A DNA stretch of 64,000 nt from CBDBCU01 sp965243185. Lineage in GTDB: Bacteria; Chloroflexota; Dehalococcoidia; Lucifugimonadales; UBA3495. The position numbers and the translations under genes are program-made. The notes beneath the pieces were generated by a model. The model ran no database searches. It worked only from the letters and a program-made list of their open reading frames with translations, and was not told the origin of the DNA. The DNA lies in the NCBI GenBank assembly GCA_965243185.1, contig OZ251531.1:930001-994000 (forward strand), given 5' to 3'. Below are positions 32,659 through 40,524 of the stretch, in pieces (the first letter of the stretch is position 1; each line of letters begins with the position of its first letter).

Positions 32659-35070
32659 ATGACGCAAGGGGAGAATCAGGCGGTCATCAAGCGGGCCCGG
32701 GATATTCTGGTGGGCAAAGTGCCGATGCCCATGGAGCAGTGCCACGAAATCACCAAGGCGCTGATTTACAAGTTCATCAGCGTCAGCGATGCGGAGAGTG
32801 AGGCGGATGGCGACGCCCCTTTTTATTTCTGCGGGGCGGCGCAGGAGTACCGCTGGGACGCCTTGATGAGTATGCGGCTGCCGGCGGACGCCATTGCCAG
32901 CCGCTACCGGGACGGCTTGGCCCACATCGGCGGGCGGCGGGACATTCCCCAAGCGTTTCAGGGGATTTATCAGGATGCCGCCTTGCCCTGCGACGATGCC
33001 CCCACGGTGGCGGCCTTTCTGCGGGCGGTGGACGCCTTTGACACGGCGAACCCGGAAACCATCGGCGACGCCTTTGAGCATCTGCTCCAGGACACCGGGG
33101 CCCAGGGCAAAGCCGGCCAGTTCCGCACCCCGCGGCACATCATCGACTTTATCGTGGGCATTGTGAACCCCCAGAGCCGGGAAACCATCCTGGACCCGGC
33201 TTGCGGCACCGCCGGCTTTCTGACGGCGGCCTGGCGGCACATTCAACGGCAGGAAGGCGCGGCCTTGACCATCCCCGACCGCAATCGGGTGGCCGGCCGG
33301 CTGGTCGGCTATGACTTGGCCCCGGATATGGTCAAATTGGCCAGCGTCAACCTCTTTCTCCAGCACAACCAGGAGCCGCGGGTGGAAGTCTATGACACGG
33401 TCTCCCACGACGCCCATTGGAATGACCATTACGATGTCATCCTGGCCAACCCGCCCTTTATGTCGCCGGCCGGCATCATCAAACCCCATTCCCGGTTCTA
33501 TACCCGGGCCAAGCGGACCGAAGTGCTGTTCGTCGATTACATCGCCAGCCACCTGAATCCCCACGGCCGCGCCGGCATCATCGTCCCGGAGGGCATCATC
33601 TTTCAGAGCCAGCAGGCGTATCGGCAGCTGCGGAAACTGCTGGTGACCGAGTATCTGGCGGCGGTAGTGTCCCTGCCGGCCGGGGTGTTTCAGCCCTATT
33701 CCGGGGTCAAAACCTCCATCCTGATTCTGGACAAAAGCCTGGCGGCCCGGGCCGAAACCGTCGCCTTTTTCCAAGTGGCGCAGGATGGCTTTGACCTGGG
33801 CGCGCAGCGGCGACCCATTGACCGGGATGATTTGCCCTTGGTGCGGGCCGAGTTGCAGGAGTATTTGCGGCGATTGCGGGCCGGGGAAAGTTTAGCCGAC
33901 TTTGCGCCGCCGACCGGGTTGATAGTGGCAAAATCCCGGCTGGCGGAGGGCGGGGAATATAACTTGAGCGGGGAGCGGTATCGGGAGCGGGGCCGGCAAA
34001 TTTCCGCCTACCCGATGGTCAAAATAGGTGATGTGATTAAGACGGTAACGCCGCCGGCCAAAATACCCAAGACGGCGTTTGCCCCGGTTGGCCGGTTTCC
34101 CATTATTGACCAGTCGCAGAACGATATTGCCGGGTGGACGAATGATGAATCTGCCGTAATCACCCCGGCGAAACCTCTGGTGATTTTCGGAGACCATACC
34201 TGCGCTGTAAAACTTGCGAGTACGCCATTTGCCCAAGGCGCAGACGGTATCAAGATTATCCAAACTATGGATGTTCTTGAACCTGCCTACTTGTTCCATA
34301 CTTTGCGGTCGCGGCCCTTGGAAACCGATGGGTATAAGCGGCATTTCTCAAAGCTGAAAGAAACACAAATCCCCCTGCCCCCGCTCTCCGTCCAGCAGGA
34401 GTTGGTAGCGGAGGTAGCGGGGTATGAACAGGTGATTGCGGGGGCGCGGCAGGTGGTAGCGAATTGGCGCCCGCGGGTAGCGGTTAACCCGGAGTGGGAT
34501 GTGGTGGCGTTGGGGGAAATCGCTGAAGTTGCCAGCGGCAATCCGGCGCCGCAAGGCAATGAGTATTTTCAGGGCGGCAATTTCCCGTTCATCCGGACAG
34601 CGGATGTGGGGGCGGTTCATCTTTCGGACAATTTCAGAGGGACCAAGGATAAGGTGAACCAGCGGGCGGTGGACGAGAAACGGCTGCGTTTGTTTCCCGC
34701 CGGGACGATTCTGTTTCCCAAGAGCGGGGCGTCAACTTTCCTGAACCATCGGGTAGTGATGGGGAAGCCGGCTTATGTGGCCAGCCATTTGGCCGGGATT
34801 GTTTGCAACCCGGAAAAGGCGTTGCCCAAATATGTTTATCAACTGCTGTGCCAAGTGGACGCCCGGCAGTTGACGGCCGACCAAGCCTATCCGTCCTTGC
34901 GGTTGAGTGAAATCGGGAAAATCCAGATACCGCTGCCGCCGCTCTCCGTCCAGCAGGAAATAGTAGCGGGGATTGAGGAGGAACGGCGGCGGGTCACGGC
35001 GGCCGGGGAGTTAGCCGGCTTGGTGGGGGGGCGGCTGCGGGGGGCGGTGGGGCGGGTGTGGGGGGAGTAG
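32659..35070 (+). CDS. Fused type I methyltransferase and specificity protein (HsdM-HsdS)
   Basis: An 803-residue fusion. Residues 1-450 are an N6-adenine methyltransferase: GQFRTPRHIIDFIVGIVN, SAM-binding DPACGTAGFL (179-188) and catalytic NPPF (264-267). Residues about 470-800 contain two target-recognition domains, one starting near YPMVKIGDVIKTV and one near WDVVALGEIAEVASGNPAPQ, each ending in a repeated helix IPLPPLSVQQE (twice). This makes one polypeptide with modification and recognition; with hsdR it forms a complete type I system. The recognition sequence cannot be read out. Confidence 0.9.
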   Translation: MTQGENQAVIKRARDILVGKVPMPMEQCHEITKALIYKFISVSDAESEADGDAPFYFCGAAQEYRWDALMSMRLPADAIASRYRDGLAHIGGRRDIPQAFQGIYQDAALPCDDAPTVAAFLRAVDAFDTANPETIGDAFEHLLQDTGAQGKAGQFRTPRHIIDFIVGIVNPQSRETILDPACGTAGFLTAAWRHIQRQEGAALTIPDRNRVAGRLVGYDLAPDMVKLASVNLFLQHNQEPRVEVYDTVSHDAHWNDHYDVILANPPFMSPAGIIKPHSRFYTRAKRTEVLFVDYIASHLNPHGRAGIIVPEGIIFQSQQAYRQLRKLLVTEYLAAVVSLPAGVFQPYSGVKTSILILDKSLAARAETVAFFQVAQDGFDLGAQRRPIDRDDLPLVRAELQEYLRRLRAGESLADFAPPTGLIVAKSRLAEGGEYNLSGERYRERGRQISAYPMVKIGDVIKTVTPPAKIPKTAFAPVGRFPIIDQSQNDIAGWTNDESAVITPAKPLVIFGDHTCAVKLASTPFAQGADGIKIIQTMDVLEPAYLFHTLRSRPLETDGYKRHFSKLKETQIPLPPLSVQQELVAEVAGYEQVIAGARQVVANWRPRVAVNPEWDVVALGEIAEVASGNPAPQGNEYFQGGNFPFIRTADVGAVHLSDNFRGTKDKVNQRAVDEKRLRLFPAGTILFPKSGASTFLNHRVVMGKPAYVASHLAGIVCNPEKALPKYVYQLLCQVDARQLTADQAYPSLRLSEIGKIQIPLPPLSVQQEIVAGIEEERRRVTAAGELAGLVGGRLRGAVGRVWGE

Positions 35071-35085
35071 GGGGGCCGGCGGTTA

Positions 35086-35114
35086 TTGACAGGGAACCGG
35101 GCGTAGGCTAGTAT
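35086..35114 (+). promoter_or_regulatory. Promoter of the PIN-toxin operon
   Basis: A perfect TTGACA and TAGTAT with a 17-base spacer lie 57 bases before the first gene of the PIN pair. It begins 15 bases after the hsdM-hsdS stop, so the pair has its own promoter. Confidence 0.65.
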
Positions 35115-35170
35115 CTTGCCATCAAAGGCTGCCGGAAAAGTCAGGTTTCCGGCGGGGAAGCCGGGCCGTG

Positions 35171-35917
35171 ATGATTATGGCTACTCATACGCTGACCTTT
35201 GCGCTGGGGGGGCGGGTCGAAATCGGGCAGTTCCAGGAAGGAATTACCCGGTTTCAACGGCTGGTGACCGCGCTTACGCCCAAGCAAGGGGTAAAGTGGG
35301 TTATCGAGGATTTGCAATCCGGGAGCGCCACCGTCACTTTGGTCGCGGAGACGGAAACCCCGAATAAGGCGGCGCAAGTTGTTGCTGATTTCGACAACAT
35401 CGGCAAAGCGCTGTCCAATCACGAACCGCTTCCGGACACTTACAGCAAGCGGGTGCGACAGGCGGCCCTTGGCATCCAGGGCTTGGCCGGTATAGTGGAA
35501 TCGGTGCGCTTTGAGACTGCGGACAGCGACCATATAGTTGCCAAGAATGGCGCGGTCGCGCCGCCCCGGTCGCTGAAAGTCAGCGTTGGGGCCATCACGG
35601 GACGGGTGCAGACGCTGACCAACCGGGGCGGTTTGCGCTTCACCCTGTATGACCACATCCACGACAAAGCCGTGTCTTGCTACCTGCAACCGGGACGCGA
35701 GGATTGGATACGGGAAGCGTGGGGCCGGCGGGCTCGGGTGAGCGGCACGGTGTCCCGGGATGGCGTGGGTCTGCCGGTGGCGGTGCGGCAAGTCCTGAAC
35801 ATTGAACCGCTCGCGGAACCGACGCCCGGGTCGTACCAGCAGGCCCGCGGGGCCTTGGCCGGTCTGCCCGGGGACGAGAAGCCGGAAACGGTCATTCGGC
35901 GGTTGCGCGATGGCTGA
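35171..35917 (+). CDS. Hypothetical partner of PIN toxin, about 248 aa
   Basis: Unrecognised in detail. The N-terminal half (HTLTFALGGRVEIGQFQEGI, then VKWVIEDLQSGSATVTLVAE) is a mixed alpha/beta domain; the C-terminal half (VGAITGRVQTLTNRGGLRFT, then RRARVSGTVSRDGVGLPVAV) is a beta-barrel of OB-like appearance. The stop codon overlaps the start of the PIN gene by 8 bases, the layout of an antitoxin-toxin pair, although it is larger than usual antitoxins. GTG 35168, ATG 35171 and ATG 35177 are all possible starts. Confidence 0.65.
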   Translation: MIMATHTLTFALGGRVEIGQFQEGITRFQRLVTALTPKQGVKWVIEDLQSGSATVTLVAETETPNKAAQVVADFDNIGKALSNHEPLPDTYSKRVRQAALGIQGLAGIVESVRFETADSDHIVAKNGAVAPPRSLKVSVGAITGRVQTLTNRGGLRFTLYDHIHDKAVSCYLQPGREDWIREAWGRRARVSGTVSRDGVGLPVAVRQVLNIEPLAEPTPGSYQQARGALAGLPGDEKPETVIRRLRDG

Positions 35918-36425
35918 CCGGCGCAACATTTATTGGGACGCTAACGTCTTTCTTTCCTATGTTAATGGGTATGAAGGGCGTATGCCGGTTCTGGAAGCGT
36001 TGCTGCATAGCAGCGCCAGCTCCAACGGCGAAGTCGCCATTTACACCTCGGCCCTCAGCAAAGTCGAAGTATCCTTCGGCGCGGTCGAGAAAACCCGGCA
36101 GCAGTCGATTCCCGAGATCGCTGCTCAGATCGATGCCCTATGGTCCGACCCCGCCGCCATCCGGTTGGTCGATTTCCACGATTTCATTGGTCAAGAGGCT
36201 ACCCGGTTGATGCGGGAGTCCCTCCCCCAAGGTGGCGGTCTGCGGCCCTACGATGCCATTCATCTGGCGACGGCCCAGTGGCTTATTGACACCGGGATAA
36301 AAATTGACGAATTCCACACCTACGACCAAAGGCTGATGCGGCACGCCGACAGCGTCGGGTTTGCCATTTGCGAGCCGAATACCGCTCAGCTGATATTTAT
36401 TAGTAGCCTGGTCAGCCGGAACTGA
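35910..36425 (+). CDS. PIN-domain (VapC-like) ribonuclease
   Basis: A 171-residue protein with the four acidic residues of the PIN fold: Asp in IYWDANVFLSYV, Glu in SALSKVEVSFGAV, Asp in RPYDAIHLATAQW and Asp in FHTYDQRLMRHAD. PIN toxins cut tRNA, rRNA or mRNA. Its start overlaps the upstream gene by 8 bases. This is longer than typical VapC (about 130) and has extended helices between the first and second acidic residues. Confidence 0.8.
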   Translation: MADRRNIYWDANVFLSYVNGYEGRMPVLEALLHSSASSNGEVAIYTSALSKVEVSFGAVEKTRQQSIPEIAAQIDALWSDPAAIRLVDFHDFIGQEATRLMRESLPQGGGLRPYDAIHLATAQWLIDTGIKIDEFHTYDQRLMRHADSVGFAICEPNTAQLIFISSLVSRN

Positions 36426-36441
36426 GCGGCTGCTCCCGCTT

Positions 36442-36510
36442 TTGGCCGGGCTGATAGCGACGACCGTCGGTAGGCTGCGGGGCGCAGTAGCCCGGGTGTG
36501 GGGGGAGTAG
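36442..36510 (+). pseudogene. Remnant of the C-terminal end of an HsdM-HsdS-like gene
   Basis: The plus strand reads LAGLIATTVGRLRGAVARVW-GE and stop, closely matching the last residues of the fused HsdM-HsdS protein at 35020-35070 (LAGLVGGRLRGAVGRVW-GE and stop). Only the terminal 22 codons are present. It follows the PIN gene by 16 bases, so the PIN pair is flanked by two versions of the hsdS end. Confidence 0.7.
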
Positions 36511-36531
36511 GGTTGGGGTGTGATTTACTGC

Positions 36532-36560
36532 TTGACAAATCAAAGAACTGGCTGAATAAT
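36532..36560 (+). promoter_or_regulatory. Promoter before the small basic-protein gene
   Basis: TTGACA and AATAAT with a 17-base spacer lie 46 bases upstream of ATG 36606. The local sequence is AT-richer than its surroundings. Confidence 0.55.
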
Positions 36561-36605
36561 AGGCGCAAACACCAACGAGAAGGTCAGTGCGACCGTTAGA
36601 GGGTT

Positions 36606-36791
36606 ATGCCAAAAGCAAAAGAGGATGCCCCGGAACGCCCCAAGATTTATGTGACCCGGAAGGGCGAGCGGTATGTCAAGGCCGACGATTTGCTACGGAG
36701 CAAGCGCGGCCAAGAGCGGTTGGCGGCGATGAACAAGTTGGCGGCCCGGATGCGTCGTCGGGCTGCCAAAGGTCCGAAAGCTCCCCATTAG
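36606..36791 (+). CDS. Small basic protein, 61 aa
   Basis: Unrecognised, strongly basic and hydrophilic: MPKAKEDAPERPKIYVTRKG, then ERYVKADDLLRSKRGQERLA and a Lys/Arg/Pro end. The charge suggests nucleic-acid binding. GAGGG lies close upstream, and a promoter is present at 36532. The gene at 36825 follows after 33 bases. Confidence 0.55.
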   Translation: MPKAKEDAPERPKIYVTRKGERYVKADDLLRSKRGQERLAAMNKLAARMRRRAAKGPKAPH

Positions 36792-36824
36792 AGAGGCGGC
36801 AAGACCGCCCCGGGAGGTGTAGCT

Positions 36825-37394
36825 ATGGGTTTGGGGTGGTTGCTGGTTCCCGCCATCGGAGGCTACTGGTTCTTGACCCACCTGCATTACACCCGTTACC
36901 GGGCGGCCCGGGATTCCGGCTATCATCTCCTCTTTCGCTCCGCTTTTGTGGGATTAGTTCTCTTTGGCTTGGCCTACAGCATAGTTCTACTGCTGAATCA
37001 CCTAACCCCTCAGTTTGGCTCCCGCTGGGATGACTATGTCCCAATTCCTCACTCCGCTCCGGCCGTTTTGAGCGTCCTGTTGGGCTTCCTGTTGCCCATA
37101 CCTCTGAACTGGGTTTATGGCGCGGAAAGGGCGGCGCAAAAGGCGGCTAAAAGCAGCGGCGACTTGGTGGAATTGCTGATTGCCGAGTCTATTGCCGATC
37201 AAAAACCGGTGGAGCTTTCCCTGAAAAGTGGGAAGTCTTACATTGGTTTAGCTTTGGTAAGCGGAATTGAGCGCAGCGGCGAGTCCGACATAGCTCTGAT
37301 GCCATTGGCGAGTGGTTATCGGGACAAGGCTACCCACGAATTGCGGATCACAACTTATTACTCTCCAGTAATTGGTCGGGCATTGCGGCGTTGA
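36825..37394 (+). CDS. Membrane-anchored DUF6338-like protein, interrupted by in-frame TGA
   Basis: A 189-residue product with three hydrophobic segments (WLLVPAIGGYWFL; FVGLVLFGLAYSIVLLL; VLSVLLGFLLPIPLNW) and a cytosolic beta-rich domain starting LVELLIAESIADQKPVELSL, then SYIGLALVSGIERSGESDIA and ITTYYSPVIGRALRR before TGA 37392. The same frame continues with sensible sequence to 37517 (next entry). The layout, membrane anchor plus SLKSGKxYIG-type beta domain, resembles DUF6338 proteins. GGGAGG precedes ATG 36825. Confidence 0.6.
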   Translation: MGLGWLLVPAIGGYWFLTHLHYTRYRAARDSGYHLLFRSAFVGLVLFGLAYSIVLLLNHLTPQFGSRWDDYVPIPHSAPAVLSVLLGFLLPIPLNWVYGAERAAQKAAKSSGDLVELLIAESIADQKPVELSLKSGKSYIGLALVSGIERSGESDIALMPLASGYRDKATHELRITTYYSPVIGRALRR

Positions 37395-37517
37395 GGACTG
37401 ACCTATGAGGATTTCCGCATCGTAATTCCTAAGCCGGAAATAGTTTCGGTTCGCCTGTTCTTTCCTGAAGCGTATGAACTGTTTCGAGAAGGGCCGGAGG
37501 CGGCCGCGGCGGAATAA
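37395..37517 (+). other. In-frame continuation of the DUF6338-like gene after TGA
   Basis: Codons after the TGA read GLTYEDFRIVIPKPEIVSVR and LFFPEAYELFREGPEAAAAE before TAA 37515. 'DFRIVIPKPEIVSVRLF' is the kind of ending such membrane proteins have, so the stop seems to truncate a gene of about 230 residues. It is either a nonsense mutation or a sequence error; no start codon with ribosome site exists for independent translation. Confidence 0.45.
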
Positions 37518-37531
37518 CCGGAGGAACTTAA

Positions 37532-38812
37532 ATGCTCTCCCCCCACGAAAACCAAACCCTAACCCGCGTCGGCCCCGACACCCCCATGGGACAGACCCTA
37601 CGCTGCTACTGGCTGCCGGCTTTGCTGGCGGCGGAGCTGCCGGAGCCGGATGGGGCGCCGGTACGAGTGCGCTTGCTGGGCGAGGATTTGGTCGCTTTCC
37701 GCGCTACTGACGGCCGGGTAGGACTGCTGGACGAGTTTTGTCCCCATCGCTTGGCGTCGCTGTTCCTCGGGCGCAACGAGGAGGGCGGACTGCGCTGCGT
37801 CTATCACGGCTGGAAGTTTGACCCGGCCGGCCATTGCCTCGATATGATGAACGAGCCGCCGGGCAGCGATTACCCGACCAAAGTCCGCATTACCGCCTAC
37901 CCTACTCTGGAACAGGGCGGCCTCATCTGGGCGTATCTGGGCGACCCGGCCCGCCGGCCGCCGCCGCCGGATTTCGAGTGGACGCAGGTTGCGGCGACCC
38001 ACCGCCGGGTCTCCAAGAACCGGCAGGTCTGCAACTGGCTGCAAGCCCTGGAAGGCGGTATCGACACCGCCCATGCGCCCATCCTGCACCGCACCATCAC
38101 CCCGGACACCGACCAGGCCGGCATCGGCATTAACACCGACTTCGTGCAGGGCGGCGCGCCGGCTCTGGAAGTGGATATTACCGATTACGGCTACCGCTAT
38201 GTAGGCATCCGCGCCTTGGGCGAACGGGGCAATTTTGTCCGGGCTTACCAGTATATTATGCCCTTTCACCAGATGCGCCCCCGCCAATCCGGGTACAAAG
38301 GGCAGGCGGCTAAACAGGTTATCGCCGGCCACGCCTGGGTGCCGATGGATGATGAAAATTGTATGATTTATAACTGGGTCTATAGCTTTGGCCCGGAGCC
38401 GATAACCGATGCCGAATGGACGGAGATTGAGCGCGGCTACGGGCGCGGCCCCGGGCAGCTGACCGCCGACTACCGCAGCATCGGCAATCGGGAAAATGAC
38501 TGGCTGATTGACCGGCAGGTGCAGAAGTACGAAACCTTTACCGGCATTGCCGGCATCAACGCCCAGGATGTGGCCGTGCAGGAAAGTATGGGCCCTATCG
38601 TTGACCGCACCCGGGAGAACCTGACCCGCAGCGACATGGCTATCGTCCAAGCCCGCCGTATGCTGCTCCAGGCGGCGGCCACCGTTGCCGATGGCGGCAC
38701 GCCGCCGGGTGTTGCGCCTACCTACTACAACGCCCGGGCCATTGAGCAAATCCTGCCGGCCGGTGCCGACTGGCGGCCGGCAATGCTGGATTTACTGCAT
38801 CCGGGCGGGTAG
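37532..38812 (+). CDS. Rieske 2Fe-2S aromatic-ring-type oxygenase (phthalate dioxygenase-like)
   Basis: A 426-residue alpha subunit. The Rieske cluster ligands are Cys70-x-His72 (EFCPHRLASL) and Cys89-x2-His92 (CVYHGWKFD). The mononuclear iron site has His181 and His186 in GGIDTAHAPILHR. The start RVGPDTPMGQTLRCYWLPAL is typical of the phthalate 4,5-dioxygenase/toluate branch. GGAGG precedes ATG 37532. The natural substrate is unknown; no reductase partner is adjacent. Many paralogues of this family are known in SAR202 Chloroflexota. Confidence 0.88.
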   Translation: MLSPHENQTLTRVGPDTPMGQTLRCYWLPALLAAELPEPDGAPVRVRLLGEDLVAFRATDGRVGLLDEFCPHRLASLFLGRNEEGGLRCVYHGWKFDPAGHCLDMMNEPPGSDYPTKVRITAYPTLEQGGLIWAYLGDPARRPPPPDFEWTQVAATHRRVSKNRQVCNWLQALEGGIDTAHAPILHRTITPDTDQAGIGINTDFVQGGAPALEVDITDYGYRYVGIRALGERGNFVRAYQYIMPFHQMRPRQSGYKGQAAKQVIAGHAWVPMDDENCMIYNWVYSFGPEPITDAEWTEIERGYGRGPGQLTADYRSIGNRENDWLIDRQVQKYETFTGIAGINAQDVAVQESMGPIVDRTRENLTRSDMAIVQARRMLLQAAATVADGGTPPGVAPTYYNARAIEQILPAGADWRPAMLDLLHPGG

Positions 38813-38833
38813 GTCAAGGTCAAGTCCCCTCCC

Positions 38834-39700
38834 CTAACCCACCCCCGCAAAAAAATCCCCCTCCACCCTCTCCCCCTCCCCCACCGCCGGCCGGGCGCGG
38901 ATATAATACTCCCGCCCCAGAATGCGGTTGGCGGCCGCCCGCGACGCCCGGTCATACGGCCAATCCGCCGCCACTTGCGTCCGGTGGCTGAGGATACAGC
39001 CCATTTTCAACTCCAGCCCCTCGGAAACATCCAACTCCAAGTTAATCTCCTCCGGCGGCGCCCCGTCGTTGGCCCGGTTCGGGTCCGGCAGCGGAAAATC
39101 AATCCCCTCCGCCCGCAAAGTCTCCGCCCATTCCCGCCGAAACCCCCGCGGCCGCGCGCTGTAAAAGAGCCGCTGCGGCTGCCACGCCGTCACCCCCTTA
39201 ACCAAATGCTGCGGATACGCCGCCGGATTGCCCGCCCGCTCAAAAGCCGCCGTAGTATGCCGGCAAATGGCAATATGATCGGGATGTCCGTACAAGCCGG
39301 CCGGGTCGAAAGTCAAAACTACTTGGGGACGAAAGCGGCGGATTTCCTCCGTCAGCCGCTCAATCACCACCTCCGCCGGAGCATTGATAAAGGCATCGGG
39401 ATGTTGATTCGCCGCCGACCCATCCATCCCGGAATCCCGATAGTGCAGCAAAATCTGGTCTTGCAGTCCCAGGATGCGGACCGCCCGCGCCAGTTCCGCC
39501 CGCCGCACCGCCCCCAAAGTCTCCCGCGTCGCCGCCCCCGGCTGCCGAATCTCCCCCTCCTCCCCCAAAGTAGCGGTAATCAGACGAATGCGGACGCCCC
39601 GGGCCGCGTGGGCCGCCAATGCGCCGCCCACCGGAAAAGCTTCATCATCCGGATGGGCAAAGCAGGCCAACAGACGGCGCTCCGCGGCGGTATCGGACAT
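38834..39700 (-). CDS. PIG-L family (LmbE-like) deacetylase
   Basis: A 288-residue zinc-dependent N-deacetylase acting on sugar-linked acetamides (mycothiol or bacillithiol-type or GPI-type substrates in relatives). The motif CFAHPDDEAFPVGGAL (His16, Asp18, Asp19) and the distal GLYGHPDHIAICRHTTAA supply zinc ligands and general base. Together with the GT4 glycosyltransferase at 40525-41745 (MshA-like) it could point to a low-molecular-weight thiol such as mycothiol; this is only a hint, as neither is diagnostic. Confidence 0.85.
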   Translation of the reverse strand: MSDTAAERRLLACFAHPDDEAFPVGGALAAHAARGVRIRLITATLGEEGEIRQPGAATRETLGAVRRAELARAVRILGLQDQILLHYRDSGMDGSAANQHPDAFINAPAEVVIERLTEEIRRFRPQVVLTFDPAGLYGHPDHIAICRHTTAAFERAGNPAAYPQHLVKGVTAWQPQRLFYSARPRGFRREWAETLRAEGIDFPLPDPNRANDGAPPEEINLELDVSEGLELKMGCILSHRTQVAADWPYDRASRAAANRILGREYYIRARPAVGEGERVEGDFFAGVG

Positions 39701-39769
39701 AATAATCTGCTCCTTACAGTTGACCGCGGCAATGGCGCGGCGGGCCGGTTAGCCGGGTTCTAATCGCCC

Positions 39770-40444
39770 CTAATCATGATCCCGTTCCGGCGTGGCCGTC
39801 TGCTGACCCAGCGGATCCCCCATTATGCTCCCCGCCAGAATGCCCCCGGAAATGATGATTTTCATCGCATCATCCACGGTAAAGTCCGTAGGAATTACAT
39901 CCTTGGCCGGCACTACGATCAGAAACCCGGAGGAAGGCACCGGCGTCGTCGGCACATAAACCGCCACCATCTCCTCCCCATCCGGGTCGTCCCCCAGTTG
40001 GGAAGTTATCAACCCAATGGATTTAGCCCCGGCCCGCGGAAACTCGACCAGCACCACCCCCCGATAGGGGCGGGATTCGGCATTGCCCATCAGCTGCACC
40101 GCCGAGCGCAGCGGCCCGTAAATCGCTTTGATGACCGGCAGAAACTCCAGACTGCGATGCCCGTAGTCAATAAGTCGCTGCCCCAACCCGTGCGTAGTGA
40201 ACCAGCCCGCCAGGTAAATCAAAGCCAGCATCACCAGCAAGCCGGTGCCGGGGATGTATTCGCCGGGCAGGAACTCGAGAAATAGTTCCCGAAAGATGGG
40301 GTCGAACAAGCCAAAAAGGAACTGAATGACCCAAATGGTGATAATCAGCGGCAGGATAACCAGCAAGCCGGCGCCCAGATTGCTCTCGAAATGGCGCAGC
40401 CCCCGGCGGAACAGGTTGGCGCGCGGGTTTTGCGGCACAGCCAT
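39770..40444 (-). CDS. DUF502 family membrane protein
   Basis: A 224-residue protein with two membrane segments (LGAGLLVILPLIITIWVIQF and GTGLLVMLALIYLAGWFTT) and the conserved DUF502 block VIKAIYGPLRSAVQLM plus VVLVEFPRAGAKSIGLITSQ and VYVPTTPVPSSGFLIVVPAK. The function of DUF502 is unknown; it is widespread and membrane-bound. It lies 80 bases downstream of the GT4 gene. Confidence 0.85.
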   Translation of the reverse strand: MAVPQNPRANLFRRGLRHFESNLGAGLLVILPLIITIWVIQFLFGLFDPIFRELFLEFLPGEYIPGTGLLVMLALIYLAGWFTTHGLGQRLIDYGHRSLEFLPVIKAIYGPLRSAVQLMGNAESRPYRGVVLVEFPRAGAKSIGLITSQLGDDPDGEEMVAVYVPTTPVPSSGFLIVVPAKDVIPTDFTVDDAMKIIISGGILAGSIMGDPLGQQTATPERDHD

Positions 40445-40524
40445 ACTGGTTTCCCCGTCTCTCCCCGGTTTGTAGTGTGGATGGCCATGGCCGGGGCTGC
40501 CCGGCCGGGATTATTTTCCGCCGC

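Noticed and set aside
30340..33774. Very long minus-strand open frame (1144 codons) across hsdR and hsdM
   Set aside because: It is antisense to two well-supported genes with clear motifs; its translation is rich in Arg, Pro and His with no domain, as expected for a GC-rich shadow frame.
37392..37394. TGA in the membrane protein gene as a selenocysteine codon
   Set aside because: No redox-active motif or suitable hairpin is seen around it, and the family has no known selenoprotein.
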